A DNA stretch of 37,563 nucleotides. Origin: Blastopirellula sp. GTDB taxonomy: Bacteria > Planctomycetota > Planctomycetia > Pirellulales > Pirellulaceae. Location of the stretch: NCBI GenBank assembly GCA_002733575.1, contig NVWB01000172.1, forward strand, positions 1-37,563. Reading direction: 5' to 3'. A program made the position numbers and the translations under genes. Shown here piece by piece: positions 1-9,778 of this stretch (positions are counted from its first letter, which is position 1; every line of letters begins with the position of its first letter). The notes under the pieces are model-generated. The model searched no databases and had not been told where the DNA came from. It saw only the letters and a program-made list of their open reading frames with translations.

Positions 1-1080
1 ATGACCGTACTAGGGCTCAAGGCTTCGCGGCGTGCCAATGCGGTGAGTCAATTGCATGGACATGTTTCGCGTCGTATGTGGGCACACTTGTGGCCATGGC
101 GAGTTGAAGAAGAAATACCGATTGGGCATATCACCAATGGAGTGCATATTCCAAGTTGGTTAGCCTGGCAGATGAAGCAACTATATGATCGACATTTCCC
201 GATTGACTGGATGCAGCGTATGGGTGAGCCAGATGTTTGGCAAAACATCCACAAGATAGATCCTGGTGAACTTTGGGAAACACACTCGACGTTAAAGAAC
301 TTGTTGTTTCAATTTGTTCGTCGTCGTATTTCTCGCCAATGTCGTCGACGTGGTGAGAGTGACCAAATGGTAGAACGAGCACGCACCTTGCTTGATCCAA
401 ACATTTTGACCATCGGTTTTGCCAGACGTTTTGCAACTTACAAACGTGCCGATTTGTTCATGAATGATATCGAACGCTTGGCCGACGTGGTCAATAATCA
501 GTCACGCCCAGTTCAGTTTATCTTTTCCGGAAAAGCCCATCCAAAAGATGAGCCAGGCAAAGAGAAGATCAAAAAGATTTTCAACATGCGTGATGACGAA
601 CGATTCCAAAATCGAATTGTGTTTATCGAAGATTACGATATCAATGTCTGCCGCCATATGATCCAAGGGGTCGATGTTTGGTTGAACAATCCACGACGTC
701 CACTCGAAGCTTCAGGCACCAGCGGTCAGAAGATTGTGCTCAACGGTGGCTTGAACTTCTCAGTTCTCGATGGTTGGTGGGCAGAAGCTTACGATGGCCA
801 AAACGGATTTTCCATCGGGACAGGTCGAATTCATACCGACGTTGAAAAGCAAGACGAACGTGCAAGTGAAGAATTGTACCGAACGCTTGAAGAAGAGATC
901 ATCCCACTCTATTACACCCGAGATGTGGATGGTTTGCCTCAAGAGTGGATCAAACGTATGATGAACTCCATCAGCACACTTGCATGGCGTTTTAGTGCCC
1001 ATCGTATGGTGATGGATTACACACGTGCCTGCTACGTTCCCGCCGCTGGCGGACTAAGCTGCCAAATGGGCGAAGGTTAA
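1..1080 (+). CDS. Alpha-glucan (glycogen) phosphorylase, C-terminal part, 5' truncated
   Basis: This is the C-terminal 359 residues of a GT35 phosphorylase, which releases glucose-1-phosphate from glycogen-type glucans in the cytoplasm using pyridoxal phosphate. The first visible residues (MTVLGLKASRRANAVSQLHG) match the internal family segment that ends in SxLHG, so the ATG at position 1 is an internal Met and the real start lies outside the window. Around residues 139-150 lies GFARRFATYKRA, and residues 236-244 read EASGTSGQK; K244 aligns with the PLP-binding lysine of the family (EASGTGNMK in the classical enzymes). The LNGGLNFSVLDGWWAEAY segment follows directly. The SGQK variant and the compact C-terminus are typical of the shorter bacterial/archaeal 'alpha-glucan family phosphorylase' branch rather than the E. 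coli GlgP branch. The family call is secure; the exact substrate length preference is inference. Confidence 0.93.
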   Translation: MTVLGLKASRRANAVSQLHGHVSRRMWAHLWPWRVEEEIPIGHITNGVHIPSWLAWQMKQLYDRHFPIDWMQRMGEPDVWQNIHKIDPGELWETHSTLKNLLFQFVRRRISRQCRRRGESDQMVERARTLLDPNILTIGFARRFATYKRADLFMNDIERLADVVNNQSRPVQFIFSGKAHPKDEPGKEKIKKIFNMRDDERFQNRIVFIEDYDINVCRHMIQGVDVWLNNPRRPLEASGTSGQKIVLNGGLNFSVLDGWWAEAYDGQNGFSIGTGRIHTDVEKQDERASEELYRTLEEEIIPLYYTRDVDGLPQEWIKRMMNSISTLAWRFSAHRMVMDYTRACYVPAAGGLSCQMGEG

Positions 1081-1115
1081 TTCACCCAACGCAGTTGATC
1101 GCTGATTCAAAAAAC

Positions 1116-1159
1116 AAAAAGTCCGCATCACGGTATTTCCCGTGATGCGGACTTTTTTT
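1116..1159. terminator. Bidirectional intrinsic terminator
   Basis: A perfect 13-bp stem (GTCCGCATCACGG at 1121-1133 with its complement at 1140-1152) closes a 6-nt loop. It is flanked by an A-run on the left and a T-run on the right, so it can terminate the phosphorylase from the left and the convergent PQQ-propeller gene from the right. Confidence 0.93.
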
Positions 1160-1179
1160 ATTGATACGTTCTCTTTTTC

Positions 1180-2454
1180 TTACTGTCCGATGCAGTACAA
1201 CGCTTGGTTGCTGCGAAGGTAGATTTTCCCATCAACCACTGCGGGGCTGCCGTTGAAAACGCTGCTGTCATCTTCAATGACATTGTGCGAAAGCATTTCG
1301 TACTCAGGCTTGGCTGCTACGACGAATGCGCCTTTGGTGCGGCTCATGTAGTAGACTTTTCCGTCAGCCACAATCGGCGAAGCATAAATACGGTCTGGTC
1401 GAGGGTCCATGCGTTCTTCGTACACGATGTCACCAGTCTCGGCATCGGCACAGTAGGCGATTCCTTTGCCTTCGCTGGCCCAATATAAATGACCCTCGAA
1501 ATAGGCAGGCGAAGAAACATTGGAGCCTTTGTTATTTTGCCAGACGATATGTGTGTCGGTAACATCGCCACGTCCACCTGTCCTGATTGCCACAGTGGCA
1601 TTTTTACGAGCACCGATGGCGTAGACAATGCCGTTGTGATGAATCACGCTAGGGCAGATGTAATCATCCATCGCCTCGCAAGTCCACAGTTCTTCGCCAT
1701 TACTTGGGGCTAGGGCTCGAACAGTTTTCTTCGTGTTGAAGACTAACTCATCTTTTCCATTGGCCTGAACTAAGATCGGGGTGTTCCAAGATTTTTCAAC
1801 GCCTTCCCATCGCCAAAGCTCTTCCCCATTTTTCTTGGAGAGTCCGATGATGGCACCACTTTCGACACTGGCATTAATAATCACAGTATTTTTGTAGATC
1901 ACGGGTGAATTAGCAGTGCCGAAACCATGGGTTTTGGTTCCGCAGGGAACATTCCACTTGAGTTTGCCATCATGACCAAAAGCGGCCGCTCCGCCTGTGC
2001 CGAAGAAAACATAGACGCCCGACTTGTCGACAGCTGGCGTACTTGAAGCGTACCCGTGTAAGGCAACGAAGCCAGAGAAATTCTTTTCTTCGATTTCAGG
2101 ATCAGCATCAATGGACTTGTCCCAGATGACTTTTCCTGTGGTGCGATCAACACAGATTAGATGACGCTTTAATTCTTTTTTCTCACCAGGTTCATCTTCG
2201 TTCATGCCGTAACCACTAAAGCTGGTGACGTAGATATGATCTCCCAGCACCACAGGGCTGGAAGCCCCTGGACCAGGTAGTTCGGTTTTCCAGAGGATGT
2301 TCTTCTTGCCATCCCACTGCGTTGGCAGATCTGTAGCGGCAGAAGCACCGTAGCTGGAAGGGCCGCGAAACAGAGTCCAGTCTTCGGCAGAGACAGGGCT
2401 TATTAAGAGACTGGATGTCGCAAGCAGGAGTATAAAACCCGTTAAAATTCGCAT
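1180..2454 (-). CDS. Secreted PQQ-type beta-propeller protein
   Basis: A 424-residue exported protein with a signal peptide (about residues 1-23, ending SPVSA-ED). The mature part opens with the planctomycete signature WTLFRGPSSYGASA, then LP-x-QW and NILWKTELPGPGASSPVV, and continues with repeated blades of the form 'G-E-LW' and 'SSPAV/ VDGKIY/ V-W-A'. This is the PQQ-like propeller fold shared by BamB and quinoprotein dehydrogenases. I see no dehydrogenase catalytic set, so binding or scaffolding is as likely as an enzymatic role. The start is well supported by AAGGAT about 7 nt upstream of the ATG. It ends at the shared terminator with the phosphorylase and is transcribed away from the histidine kinase at 2773. 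Confidence 0.88.
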   Translation of the reverse strand: MRILTGFILLLATSSLLISPVSAEDWTLFRGPSSYGASAATDLPTQWDGKKNILWKTELPGPGASSPVVLGDHIYVTSFSGYGMNEDEPGEKKELKRHLICVDRTTGKVIWDKSIDADPEIEEKNFSGFVALHGYASSTPAVDKSGVYVFFGTGGAAAFGHDGKLKWNVPCGTKTHGFGTANSPVIYKNTVIINASVESGAIIGLSKKNGEELWRWEGVEKSWNTPILVQANGKDELVFNTKKTVRALAPSNGEELWTCEAMDDYICPSVIHHNGIVYAIGARKNATVAIRTGGRGDVTDTHIVWQNNKGSNVSSPAYFEGHLYWASEGKGIAYCADAETGDIVYEERMDPRPDRIYASPIVADGKVYYMSRTKGAFVVAAKPEYEMLSHNVIEDDSSVFNGSPAVVDGKIYLRSNQALYCIGQ

Positions 2455-2772
2455 CTGTGAATCCTTTATGAATCGAGGAGACCGGGATTGCTATGATTTA
2501 CTGTGACATGATTATAACGGTTGTTAGACCAAGATAAGAGAGTGCTTTTGTAGGTAAATGAATAGTTTTTGCACGTAATTTGACCAATGTGTTCAACGAA
2601 AATGCAGTTGCATTAGGGATGTTCGTCTTAAAACGATTACATGGCATTGTCTTGCGTGAAAGGTGAAATGTGAATGAAAAACACCTTCTTTAGCTCTTGC
2701 GGTGTACCACAAAAGCTACTTTTGAATACATGAGTCATGTGACAATCTCATAGCAATCTAGCCGAAACCATT
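2455..2772. promoter_or_regulatory. Divergent intergenic region, promoters expected
   Basis: This 318-bp gap separates divergent genes, so it must hold promoters in both directions. I see no gene in it. Two short palindromes are visible: AATGCAGTTGCATT at 2601-2614 and CATGAGTCATG at 2729-2739, the latter close to the kinase start. They are candidate operators only; no -35/-10 pair stands out. Confidence 0.35.
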
Positions 2773-5091
2773 ATGATTTTTCAATCTGAAGCATCTCAAT
2801 TTAGCGTTCATCGTGTGGTGAAAGGAACGATTCTGTTTCTTACCGTGATCGTTACGTCCATGATTGGATATGCGGCTCTCCTTACATTTATCTTGCCGCA
2901 GGAGTGGGTTGCTTCTTCTGCAAATTGGAATCAATGGATTCTCCAGGCCAGTATCACTGCGTTTGTGGCTATCGGTCTTTTATGGTTTTTTGTTGTTCGT
3001 CCGTTAGAAGCTGCCGCAAAAAATGAAGATCAGTTTACTTCGACCATTTTGAACAGCTTTGTCCGTGCGGTCATCGTAGTGAATGATCGGGGACAGATTA
3101 CACAAGTTAATCCTGCTGCACTGAAGATGTTTGGATATTCGCGTGAAGAGTTCACCGGAATGCACGTTCGTAAATTAGTCGTATCGGGTCTCAACGCTGG
3201 AAATAGCCAATTGGTAGAAGAGGCACGCCAAATCGGAGAATTTTCAATCGTCGGCACGAAGAGAGATTTCAAGTTCTTTCGCAATGATGGCAAAGAATTC
3301 CAAGCGGAACTAGTAGTGAATCAGCTTGATGGAGATGCAAGGAAGTTTGTTGCTTTAATTACTGACATGACTGAAGCGAACCGGAATTCTCGGATTTTTC
3401 GTTCAATTGTCGAGGCAACATCGCACGCAACGGGCGATAGTTATTTTCCGCTATTGGCTCAGCACTTGGCCGAAGCTTATAAAGTGGATCATGCTTTTAT
3501 TTGTAAAATTAGTGGTGAGAATTCAGGCCAGGCAACCATGCTAAGCGTGTGGTCGCAAGGACAAATCGTAGATAACTTTACCTACGATCTAGCAGGGACA
3601 CCTTGCGAGAAAGTGGTCGACTTTAAGTACTGTTTTCATGGAACAAATGTAAAGCAACTGTACCCAGAAGATTTACCTTTACAAGAGCTGGGTGTTGATA
3701 GCTATCTTGGAGTTCGATTTGATGATGCAGAAGGAAATCCACTAGGCTTGCTGGGCATTATGGATGGAGGGCCGATGCAGGCGAACCCCGAAGATGTTCA
3801 GCTACTATCGCTCTTTGCCGTGAGGGCCGCCGCTGAGATCGAGCGAAATCAATTTACGGAAGAATTAAGTCAAGCAAAATTACAAGCGGAATCTGCAACG
3901 CAAACGAAGAGTGACTTTTTGGCCAATATGAGCCACGAAATCCGTACGCCAATGACTGCTATTTTGGGTTTTACTGATCAACTGTCGGATATGTCCCTCT
4001 CTGAGATTGACCGTAAATCGGCCGTTCATACCATTCATCGCAATGGAAAGCATTTGCTCTCGGTGATCAACGACATTCTTGATCTGTCAAAAATTGAAGC
4101 GGGCAAACTTGAAATCGAAAATGTGCGTTGTAGTCCTGTCCAGATTGCTCAAGAAGTGATCGATTTAATGCAGGGAAAAGCAAGCTTGAAACCGCTTGAG
4201 ATCGAATTGCAATTTTCCACACCGGTGCCTGAGACCATTACTTCTGATCCAACTCGACTGAGACAGATCTTAATGAATCTGGTGGGTAATTCTATCAAAT
4301 TTACCGAACGTGGAATGGTACTTCTGGAAATCAGTTATATTGATCAGCAAGAAAATTCATTCTTGCAATTGGAAGTCAGCGATACCGGAATTGGAATGAC
4401 GCCAACGCAGCAAAAAAATCTGTTCCGGCCATTCACACAAGCCGATGCTTCCACCACTCGAAAATTTGGAGGAACAGGGCTAGGGCTCACGATTAGCAAG
4501 CATCTAGCTCAAATTCTCGGAGGCGATATTTATGTTAAAAGTGAAGAAGGAAAAGGAAGTATCTTTACGGTGACAATTGCTACTGGACAGCGAACCGATT
4601 CTCGTTTGATCGAAATCCAAGACGTGCAAACACCGAAAGAATGCCCTGAAGTAATAAGTGACTCTCAAGATCTATCAGAATTACAGCCGCGAGTTCTGCT
4701 GGCTGAAGATGGACTCGACAATCAACGCCTGTTGGAATTTATTCTCAGCAAAGCTGGCGTTAATTTATCCATGGTTGAAAATGGAAAAGAAGCGTTAGAA
4801 ACCGCATTAGAAGCAAAAAATAACGGCACACCTTTTGATGTCATCTTGATGGACATGCAAATGCCGATCATGGATGGCGAAACTGCCACTGCCCTGCTGC
4901 GAGACGCCGACTACCATGGACCAATCATCGCACTGACTGCACATACGATGTCTGGTGACCGGGAACGCTATCTTCAAAGTGGCTGTGACGACTATCAAGC
5001 TAAACCGATCGACCGCCGATCACTGCTCAAAGCCATCAAGCATTGGACCGAGATCTTCCGCAAAGAACAAACGGTGAATTCAGAAATATAG
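2773..5091 (+). CDS. Membrane hybrid histidine kinase (PAS-GAF-HisKA-HATPase-REC)
   Basis: A 772-residue sensor kinase. Two membrane helices (about 17-40 and 57-76) enclose a very short loop, so there is almost no periplasmic sensor and the signal is probably cytoplasmic or intramembrane. A PAS domain follows (about 85-205, VVNDRGQITQVNPAALKMFGYSREE), then a GAF-like domain (about 210-360). HisKA carries the phospho-acceptor H388 in NMSHEIRTP. HATPase has its N box near N506, G1 box DTGIGM at 537-542 and FGGTGLGL at 565-572. A receiver (about 638-760) has the phospho-acceptor D694 in LMDMQMPIMDG and K744. No HPt or output domain is present, so a separate HPt protein would be needed for onward transfer. 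There is no clear ribosome binding site before the ATG. It converges with the sulfatase gene at 5152. Confidence 0.93.
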   Translation: MIFQSEASQFSVHRVVKGTILFLTVIVTSMIGYAALLTFILPQEWVASSANWNQWILQASITAFVAIGLLWFFVVRPLEAAAKNEDQFTSTILNSFVRAVIVVNDRGQITQVNPAALKMFGYSREEFTGMHVRKLVVSGLNAGNSQLVEEARQIGEFSIVGTKRDFKFFRNDGKEFQAELVVNQLDGDARKFVALITDMTEANRNSRIFRSIVEATSHATGDSYFPLLAQHLAEAYKVDHAFICKISGENSGQATMLSVWSQGQIVDNFTYDLAGTPCEKVVDFKYCFHGTNVKQLYPEDLPLQELGVDSYLGVRFDDAEGNPLGLLGIMDGGPMQANPEDVQLLSLFAVRAAAEIERNQFTEELSQAKLQAESATQTKSDFLANMSHEIRTPMTAILGFTDQLSDMSLSEIDRKSAVHTIHRNGKHLLSVINDILDLSKIEAGKLEIENVRCSPVQIAQEVIDLMQGKASLKPLEIELQFSTPVPETITSDPTRLRQILMNLVGNSIKFTERGMVLLEISYIDQQENSFLQLEVSDTGIGMTPTQQKNLFRPFTQADASTTRKFGGTGLGLTISKHLAQILGGDIYVKSEEGKGSIFTVTIATGQRTDSRLIEIQDVQTPKECPEVISDSQDLSELQPRVLLAEDGLDNQRLLEFILSKAGVNLSMVENGKEALETALEAKNNGTPFDVILMDMQMPIMDGETATALLRDADYHGPIIALTAHTMSGDRERYLQSGCDDYQAKPIDRRSLLKAIKHWTEIFRKEQTVNSEI

Positions 5092-5100
5092 GCCAGCTAC

Positions 5101-5142
5101 CAGGGAACTGAAGTTCCTCATCTCAATTGTGAGCCCTGTTTT
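5101..5142. terminator. Possible terminator between convergent genes
   Basis: CAGGG at 5101 can pair with CCCTG before a TTTT run; two smaller hairpins (AACT-GA-AGTT and CTCA...TGAG) nest inside. It lies in the 60-bp gap between the convergent kinase and sulfatase. The outer stem is only 5 bp, so the call is weak. Confidence 0.35.
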
Positions 5143-5151
5143 AACATCGCC

Positions 5152-6552
5152 TTACTTTGCATCCCGGCCCATTTGTTGGTGGAGCTGTTTGGTAAGTTCT
5201 TCGGTCAAAAACTTTCGAAATTGGATGACGTTCCTGTTTTCGTCGGGGTCAGTATCGTGTTTGTAGAGCATCTTTGCGGTTTGCTTTCCCTTTTTATCGG
5301 TGTATTCGGTGAACCGGTAATCGGCGATGCGGATTGTGTCGCCCGCTTGAAAACGACCGATGGCGGCCAACTTCCAAGGGGCCTTGGCGTCTTTTAAATA
5401 CGAGGCAAGACTGTCACCTTGCAGATGCTCTGGTTGAGCAATTCCAGTCAACTCGCAAAGCGTTGGATACAAATCAATCGACTCGACTAGCCCACTTCTG
5501 GTTTGGCCACCTTGCACATTTGGGGCTCTGATGATCAGCGGAATTTGCATCGAAGTTTCGTAGCAACTGTGCTTGCACCACAGCGTGTGTTCGCCCAAGT
5601 TCCAGCCGTGGTCGCCCCATAGCACCACGATGGTGTTCTCTGTGAGTTCCAGACGATCTAGTTCGTTCAGCAGCTTACCGATTTGAGCATCGGTGTAGCT
5701 CACGCAGGCATAGTACCCATGAATCAAGTTCAAGGCCGTTTCGTCAGAGACTCGTCCCTTTGCTGGAATCCCCGAGTAAGCCCGCAATTCGCCTGACGAG
5801 TGAATCGACTCCTTCGGTGCATTCTTGGGAACACGATAATTGCTTGGCAGTTTTATCTTGGCATGGTCATACAACTCCCAATACTTCTTTGGCGCGATGA
5901 AGGGCAGATGCGGCTTCAAGAATCCTACGGCCATAAAAAACGGCTGATCTTTTTCTTTCAATAGTTTTAGCTTGGAAATAGCATGCTCGGCCAACAAGCC
6001 ATCGGCGTAGGCGTTATCCGCTACGTCTGCTGATTCCCAAGCAGGGCCCCGTTTTTTACCAGGTAATTTTGAGTTCTCGGCATGCAGCTTGATATTCTCA
6101 GGTCGTTGATACCACGAACTAGCCTTCGGCCTCCAAGCCGGTTCTGACCAACCTGCGGCGTTGTCGGAAGGGTTATGAAAAATCTTTCCCAGCGAGACCG
6201 TGTAGTACCCATTGTTTTTGAACTGCGTGTTCATGGTCGTAATGCCTGGTGCATCGTTTTCTGCGATAGCCAGATAATTCACAAATCGTTTGCGTGAAGG
6301 CCGAATCCCGGTCATCATGCTGGCCCGAGACGCACCGCAAGTTGGCACCATGCAGTATGCTTTCTCAAACAAAACGCCAGCGCTGGCCAACTTGTCGATA
6401 TTCGGCGAATGAATATGCTTCTTGCCATAACAACCGAGCTCTGGCCGCAAATCATCGACCGCAATAAACAATACATTCGGCCGAGTTTCCTCTGCCGTGG
6501 CAGTATTTACGAATGTAAGCAAAACGAGCAGCATCATCGATAGTCGGATCAT
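5152..6552 (-). CDS. Secreted sulfatase, iduronate-2-sulfatase-like
   Basis: A 466-residue exported sulfatase. The signal peptide spans about residues 1-20 (ends TATA-EE). RPNVLFIAVDDLRPELGCYG places the metal-binding aspartates at D33-D34. The formylglycine motif is C72-G-A-S-R in PTCGASRASMMTG, which fits C-x-[PA]-S-R and needs activation by a formylglycine-generating enzyme that is not in this window. GKIFHN at 122-127 supplies the family Lys and His, and LWGDHGWNLGEH lies near residue 310. The DDLRPELGCYG start and the GWNLGEH motif are those of the iduronate-2-sulfatase-like branch; the true substrate, probably a sulfated marine or host glycan, cannot be read from sequence. Confidence 0.92.
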   Translation of the reverse strand: MIRLSMMLLVLLTFVNTATAEETRPNVLFIAVDDLRPELGCYGKKHIHSPNIDKLASAGVLFEKAYCMVPTCGASRASMMTGIRPSRKRFVNYLAIAENDAPGITTMNTQFKNNGYYTVSLGKIFHNPSDNAAGWSEPAWRPKASSWYQRPENIKLHAENSKLPGKKRGPAWESADVADNAYADGLLAEHAISKLKLLKEKDQPFFMAVGFLKPHLPFIAPKKYWELYDHAKIKLPSNYRVPKNAPKESIHSSGELRAYSGIPAKGRVSDETALNLIHGYYACVSYTDAQIGKLLNELDRLELTENTIVVLWGDHGWNLGEHTLWCKHSCYETSMQIPLIIRAPNVQGGQTRSGLVESIDLYPTLCELTGIAQPEHLQGDSLASYLKDAKAPWKLAAIGRFQAGDTIRIADYRFTEYTDKKGKQTAKMLYKHDTDPDENRNVIQFRKFLTEELTKQLHQQMGRDAK

Positions 6553-6619
6553 GGTAATAGGTCTCTAGAAAAATAGGCAAATCGAATCAGTAAAGTAGCT
6601 GGCAAATTGCAAATTCAAC

Positions 6620-7492
6620 TTAGGGCCGCTTAAACATCTGCACACGTTCCCCTTTGACTTCCGTGATAAACAAAATCCCTTTCGAGTTCACCGCCATTAA
6701 ATGCGGCAGTTGCAACATTTCAGGATCGCCCCAACTGGCAGTGATCTTTCCGTCTTGATCAAGGATAAACATCTTATGAATGTCACCCTCCGAAACGATC
6801 AACTCTTTACCAATCACTATCAATCCAAAGGCATTCCCAAAGCCGGTCCAGTTCGCCAGATGCTTGCCAGAGTCACTAAATACCTGAACACGTTTGTTGT
6901 TCCGGTCTGCGACATAGATTTTGTCTTGACTATCAATCGCCAGACCGTGCGCCGTAGCAAACTGGCCAGACTTCTTTCCCTTGGAACCCCACTCGGTAAT
7001 AAGTTTGCCTTCGCTGCTTAGCTTAACGATTCGCCCATTGCCGCTGTCGGCCACATACATGTTGCCGTGTGAATCAAACACCAAATCATCAGGTGCTTTA
7101 AAACCAGAATCCCCTTTGCCCGGCTTCCCTTCGGTGCCCAGGGTCAGCAGTAATCGACCATCACGATTAAATTTGCGTAGCACGTGATTGCCATTATCGG
7201 TGGTCCAAATGTTGTTGTCGCTATCAACACGCAACCCATGCGGTACTTTGAACAACCCAGTGCCCCAGCCTTTGACATAATTATGCTTGGCGTCGAAAGC
7301 AAGTATCGGAGGCTCACCCCGATGCAGCACATAAACATTGTCGTCAGAATCGACAGCCACCGAAGAGACCGGGCCCAATTCAATATCAGTGGGCAACTTC
7401 AAAAACCCGGCTGAAACATAAGGGTCTGCCGCTGAAACCATCGAAGCACTAAGAAGAACTAGGGCGAGAGAACAAATACAAATTCGACACAT
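6620..7492 (-). CDS. Secreted NHL-repeat (six-bladed propeller) protein
   Basis: A 290-residue protein with a signal peptide (residues 1-21, ending MVSA-AD). Repeated blades carry the NHL pattern: VSSVAVDSDDNVYVLHR, PHGLRVDSDNNIWTTDNGN, PDDLVFDSHGNMYVADSGNGRIVKL, AHGLAIDSQDKIYVADRNNKRVQVF. This resembles the peptidyl-alpha-hydroxyglycine alpha-amidating lyase group often annotated in planctomycetes, but catalytic activity cannot be assumed. It lies 67 bp upstream of the sulfatase at 5152 on the same strand, so the two could be co-transcribed, with this gene first. No clear ribosome binding site precedes the ATG. Confidence 0.85.
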   Translation of the reverse strand: MCRICICSLALVLLSASMVSAADPYVSAGFLKLPTDIELGPVSSVAVDSDDNVYVLHRGEPPILAFDAKHNYVKGWGTGLFKVPHGLRVDSDNNIWTTDNGNHVLRKFNRDGRLLLTLGTEGKPGKGDSGFKAPDDLVFDSHGNMYVADSGNGRIVKLSSEGKLITEWGSKGKKSGQFATAHGLAIDSQDKIYVADRNNKRVQVFSDSGKHLANWTGFGNAFGLIVIGKELIVSEGDIHKMFILDQDGKITASWGDPEMLQLPHLMAVNSKGILFITEVKGERVQMFKRP

Positions 7493-7750
7493 TAGCGATC
7501 ATGTCCAGTTGGGGAACGAACGGGGATTCAAGTGATTTCTTACTTTTCAGCACAACTATCACTATGAACACATTAACATGCTCGATCAAGTAATTCATCC
7601 CCGGCAGGCAAAAAAACGACCAAACATCGCTACACTGACTGCTCGCAAAGTGTCTCCGCTTCGATTAAAATTTCAGTAGCGGCAATTACCTTGTCTGCCG
7701 CTGATCTGCGATATCCAACGAACTCACTTCGATAATTTAGAGATTACAAC

Positions 7751-9508
7751 ATGTTAAGAAATAAACTGGGCTTTGGGATTTTATTGCTCACCGCACTCGT
7801 TACTGTCGGGGCACAAGCCGAACGCCCTAATGTCATCGTCATTATGAGCGACGACCAAGGCGTTGGCGATTATGGGTTCATGGGCAATGATCTTATCAAA
7901 ACGCCTTCGCTCGATGCCATGTATAAGCGAAGCGGTTTCCTGAGCAACTTTTATGTCAGTCCTGTCTGTGCCCCAACCCGGGCCAGCTTGATGACCGGTC
8001 GCTACAACTATCGCACACGTTGTATCGATACCTTCGTCGGCCGGGCCATGATGGATACGGAAGAAGTCACACTTGCCGAATTCCTCAGAGACGCCGGATA
8101 CAAAACGGGCATCTACGGCAAATGGCACATGGGCGACAACTACCCGCTGCGGGCCATGGACCAAGGTTTTCAAGACAGCCTAGTTCATCGCGGCGGCGGC
8201 ATCGGTCAGCCATCGGACCCCATTGGGGCTGAAGGAAAATATACCGATCCTATCCTCATCAAAAATGGCGAAGAAGTCCAAATGCAAGGGTACTGTACCG
8301 ACATCTACTTTGATGCCGCGATGCAGTTTATCAGCGACAGCAAAAAGGCGAACAAAAACTTTTTCACCTACATCGCCACCAACGCACCGCATGGTCCGTT
8401 TCATGATGTGCCAGAAGGACTTTTGGCCGAATACAAAAAAGTTGATTTCTCGCCGATCATTATCAGAAAAATAAAAGCGGCCCAACTGGAAAAAGAAAAC
8501 GACAAACTGGCTCGCATCGCCGCAATGATCACCAACATCGATGAAAACATCGGGCGACTGTTCAAGAAGCTCGATGCACTCAACCTGACCGACAACACCA
8601 TCGTGATCTTTCTGAACGACAACGGCCCGAACTCGATGCGTTATGTTGGCAACATGCGAGGCATGAAAACTGGCGTTGATGATGGCGGCATTCGTTCTCC
8701 ACTGTTGATGCACTGGCCTGCCAAAATGAACGCTACCAACCAGTCCGATGTCATGTGTGCCCATATCGATATCTTGCCGACCATCCTCGATGCGTGCGAT
8801 GTGAATGTCCCTAAAGGGCACAAGATCGATGGTCGCAGCTTTCTGCCGCTACTCACAGAAGCCGATGTCAAATGGCCCAAGCGTCAATTGGTATTCCAAA
8901 CCCATCGCGGCAATGTGCCGATGGCCTACAATCACTTTGCAATCCACGAAGACCCTTGGAAACTGGTTCACCCGAGTGGATTCGGCAAAGAAAGTTTCGA
9001 GGGCCAACCGAAGCTAGAACTTTACAACTTGAAGAAAGACCCGAAACAGCAAAATGACCTTGCCAGTCAAAACACCAAGGTCTTGAACCGCCTGAAAGCT
9101 GGTTACGACCGTTGGTTCAAAGATGTCAGTTCAACCCGAGCGGATAACTACGCCCCACCGCGAATCGTCATCGGCACGCCACACGAAATGCGAAGCGTGC
9201 TCACCCGACAAGACTGGCGCCACATCGAAGGTGCCCCTTGGGCCAGTAACTCCAACGGCCACTGGTTACTCGAAGCCCCAGAACCTGGCAACTACGAACT
9301 AGAACTAATCTTCAAAGAAACCCGCCCCGCCGGCAAAGCGACTGTTACGATTGGCAAGCTGACCGTAGAGCTAGAAATTCCAGCAGGCCAAAAACGTGGG
9401 CATACTGCCAAAGTCAAACTCCCCGCCGGCAAAATGACCCTCTCCGCCACGATTAACTTCGCCGGGCAAGATGCCGGCCCGCATCAGGTAATTTTGACGC
9501 GTAAGTGA
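7751..9508 (+). CDS. Secreted arylsulfatase with C-terminal beta domain
   Basis: A 585-residue exported sulfatase, divergent from the NHL gene. The signal peptide is about residues 1-23 (ends AQA-ER). RPNVIVIMSDDQGVGDYG gives the metal-binding D34-D35. The formylglycine motif is C73-A-P-T-R in PVCAPTRASLMTG. GIYGKWHMGD provides K124 and H126, and FLNDNGPNS lies near residue 295. After the catalytic part (to about residue 460) a C-terminal region of roughly 120 residues, rich in alternating beta-type residues (GNYELELIFKETRPAG, ATVTIGKLTVELEIPAG), looks like a carbohydrate-contacting beta sandwich. The different formylglycine motif and the C-terminal addition put it in another branch from the sulfatase at 5152, suggesting different sulfate positions or glycans. 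Confidence 0.92.
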   Translation: MLRNKLGFGILLLTALVTVGAQAERPNVIVIMSDDQGVGDYGFMGNDLIKTPSLDAMYKRSGFLSNFYVSPVCAPTRASLMTGRYNYRTRCIDTFVGRAMMDTEEVTLAEFLRDAGYKTGIYGKWHMGDNYPLRAMDQGFQDSLVHRGGGIGQPSDPIGAEGKYTDPILIKNGEEVQMQGYCTDIYFDAAMQFISDSKKANKNFFTYIATNAPHGPFHDVPEGLLAEYKKVDFSPIIIRKIKAAQLEKENDKLARIAAMITNIDENIGRLFKKLDALNLTDNTIVIFLNDNGPNSMRYVGNMRGMKTGVDDGGIRSPLLMHWPAKMNATNQSDVMCAHIDILPTILDACDVNVPKGHKIDGRSFLPLLTEADVKWPKRQLVFQTHRGNVPMAYNHFAIHEDPWKLVHPSGFGKESFEGQPKLELYNLKKDPKQQNDLASQNTKVLNRLKAGYDRWFKDVSSTRADNYAPPRIVIGTPHEMRSVLTRQDWRHIEGAPWASNSNGHWLLEAPEPGNYELELIFKETRPAGKATVTIGKLTVELEIPAGQKRGHTAKVKLPAGKMTLSATINFAGQDAGPHQVILTRK

Positions 9509-9778
9509 TAGTGATGTAGGGTTGATGGAATTTTTATTTCCATCCACCTTCAAATCGTTTCCCATTGGAATTGGTTGTCACATACAATAATGTGTTGCGG
9601 AGTCTAAAAATCAATTGTGCCTTGGGTGGAGATGCTACGAGCTTCGCACTAGCGGCACACCAGAATCATTTCAGTTCGTCAGTGTCACCCGGCGGCAATA
9701 TATTCCATTTGCAATGGCCTGACATAACAGGTACGATTTTGCATAACAGCAATTCTTGTTCTACTGAAAAAGTCTCAA
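9509..9778. other. Intergenic region with one copy of a short repeat
   Basis: No gene is supported here. A 30-bp segment (9688-9717, starting CCCGGCGGCAATATATTCCA) matches about 83% with one located just after the leucine-rich-repeat gene (11049-11078). A small open frame from 9565 overlaps the next gene and has no family resemblance. Confidence 0.4.

Noticed and set aside
8180..8821. A 213-codon open frame on the minus strand inside the plus-strand sulfatase.
   Set aside because: It lies entirely over a well-supported sulfatase with its motifs and shows no family resemblance; the openness comes from the codon pattern of the real gene.
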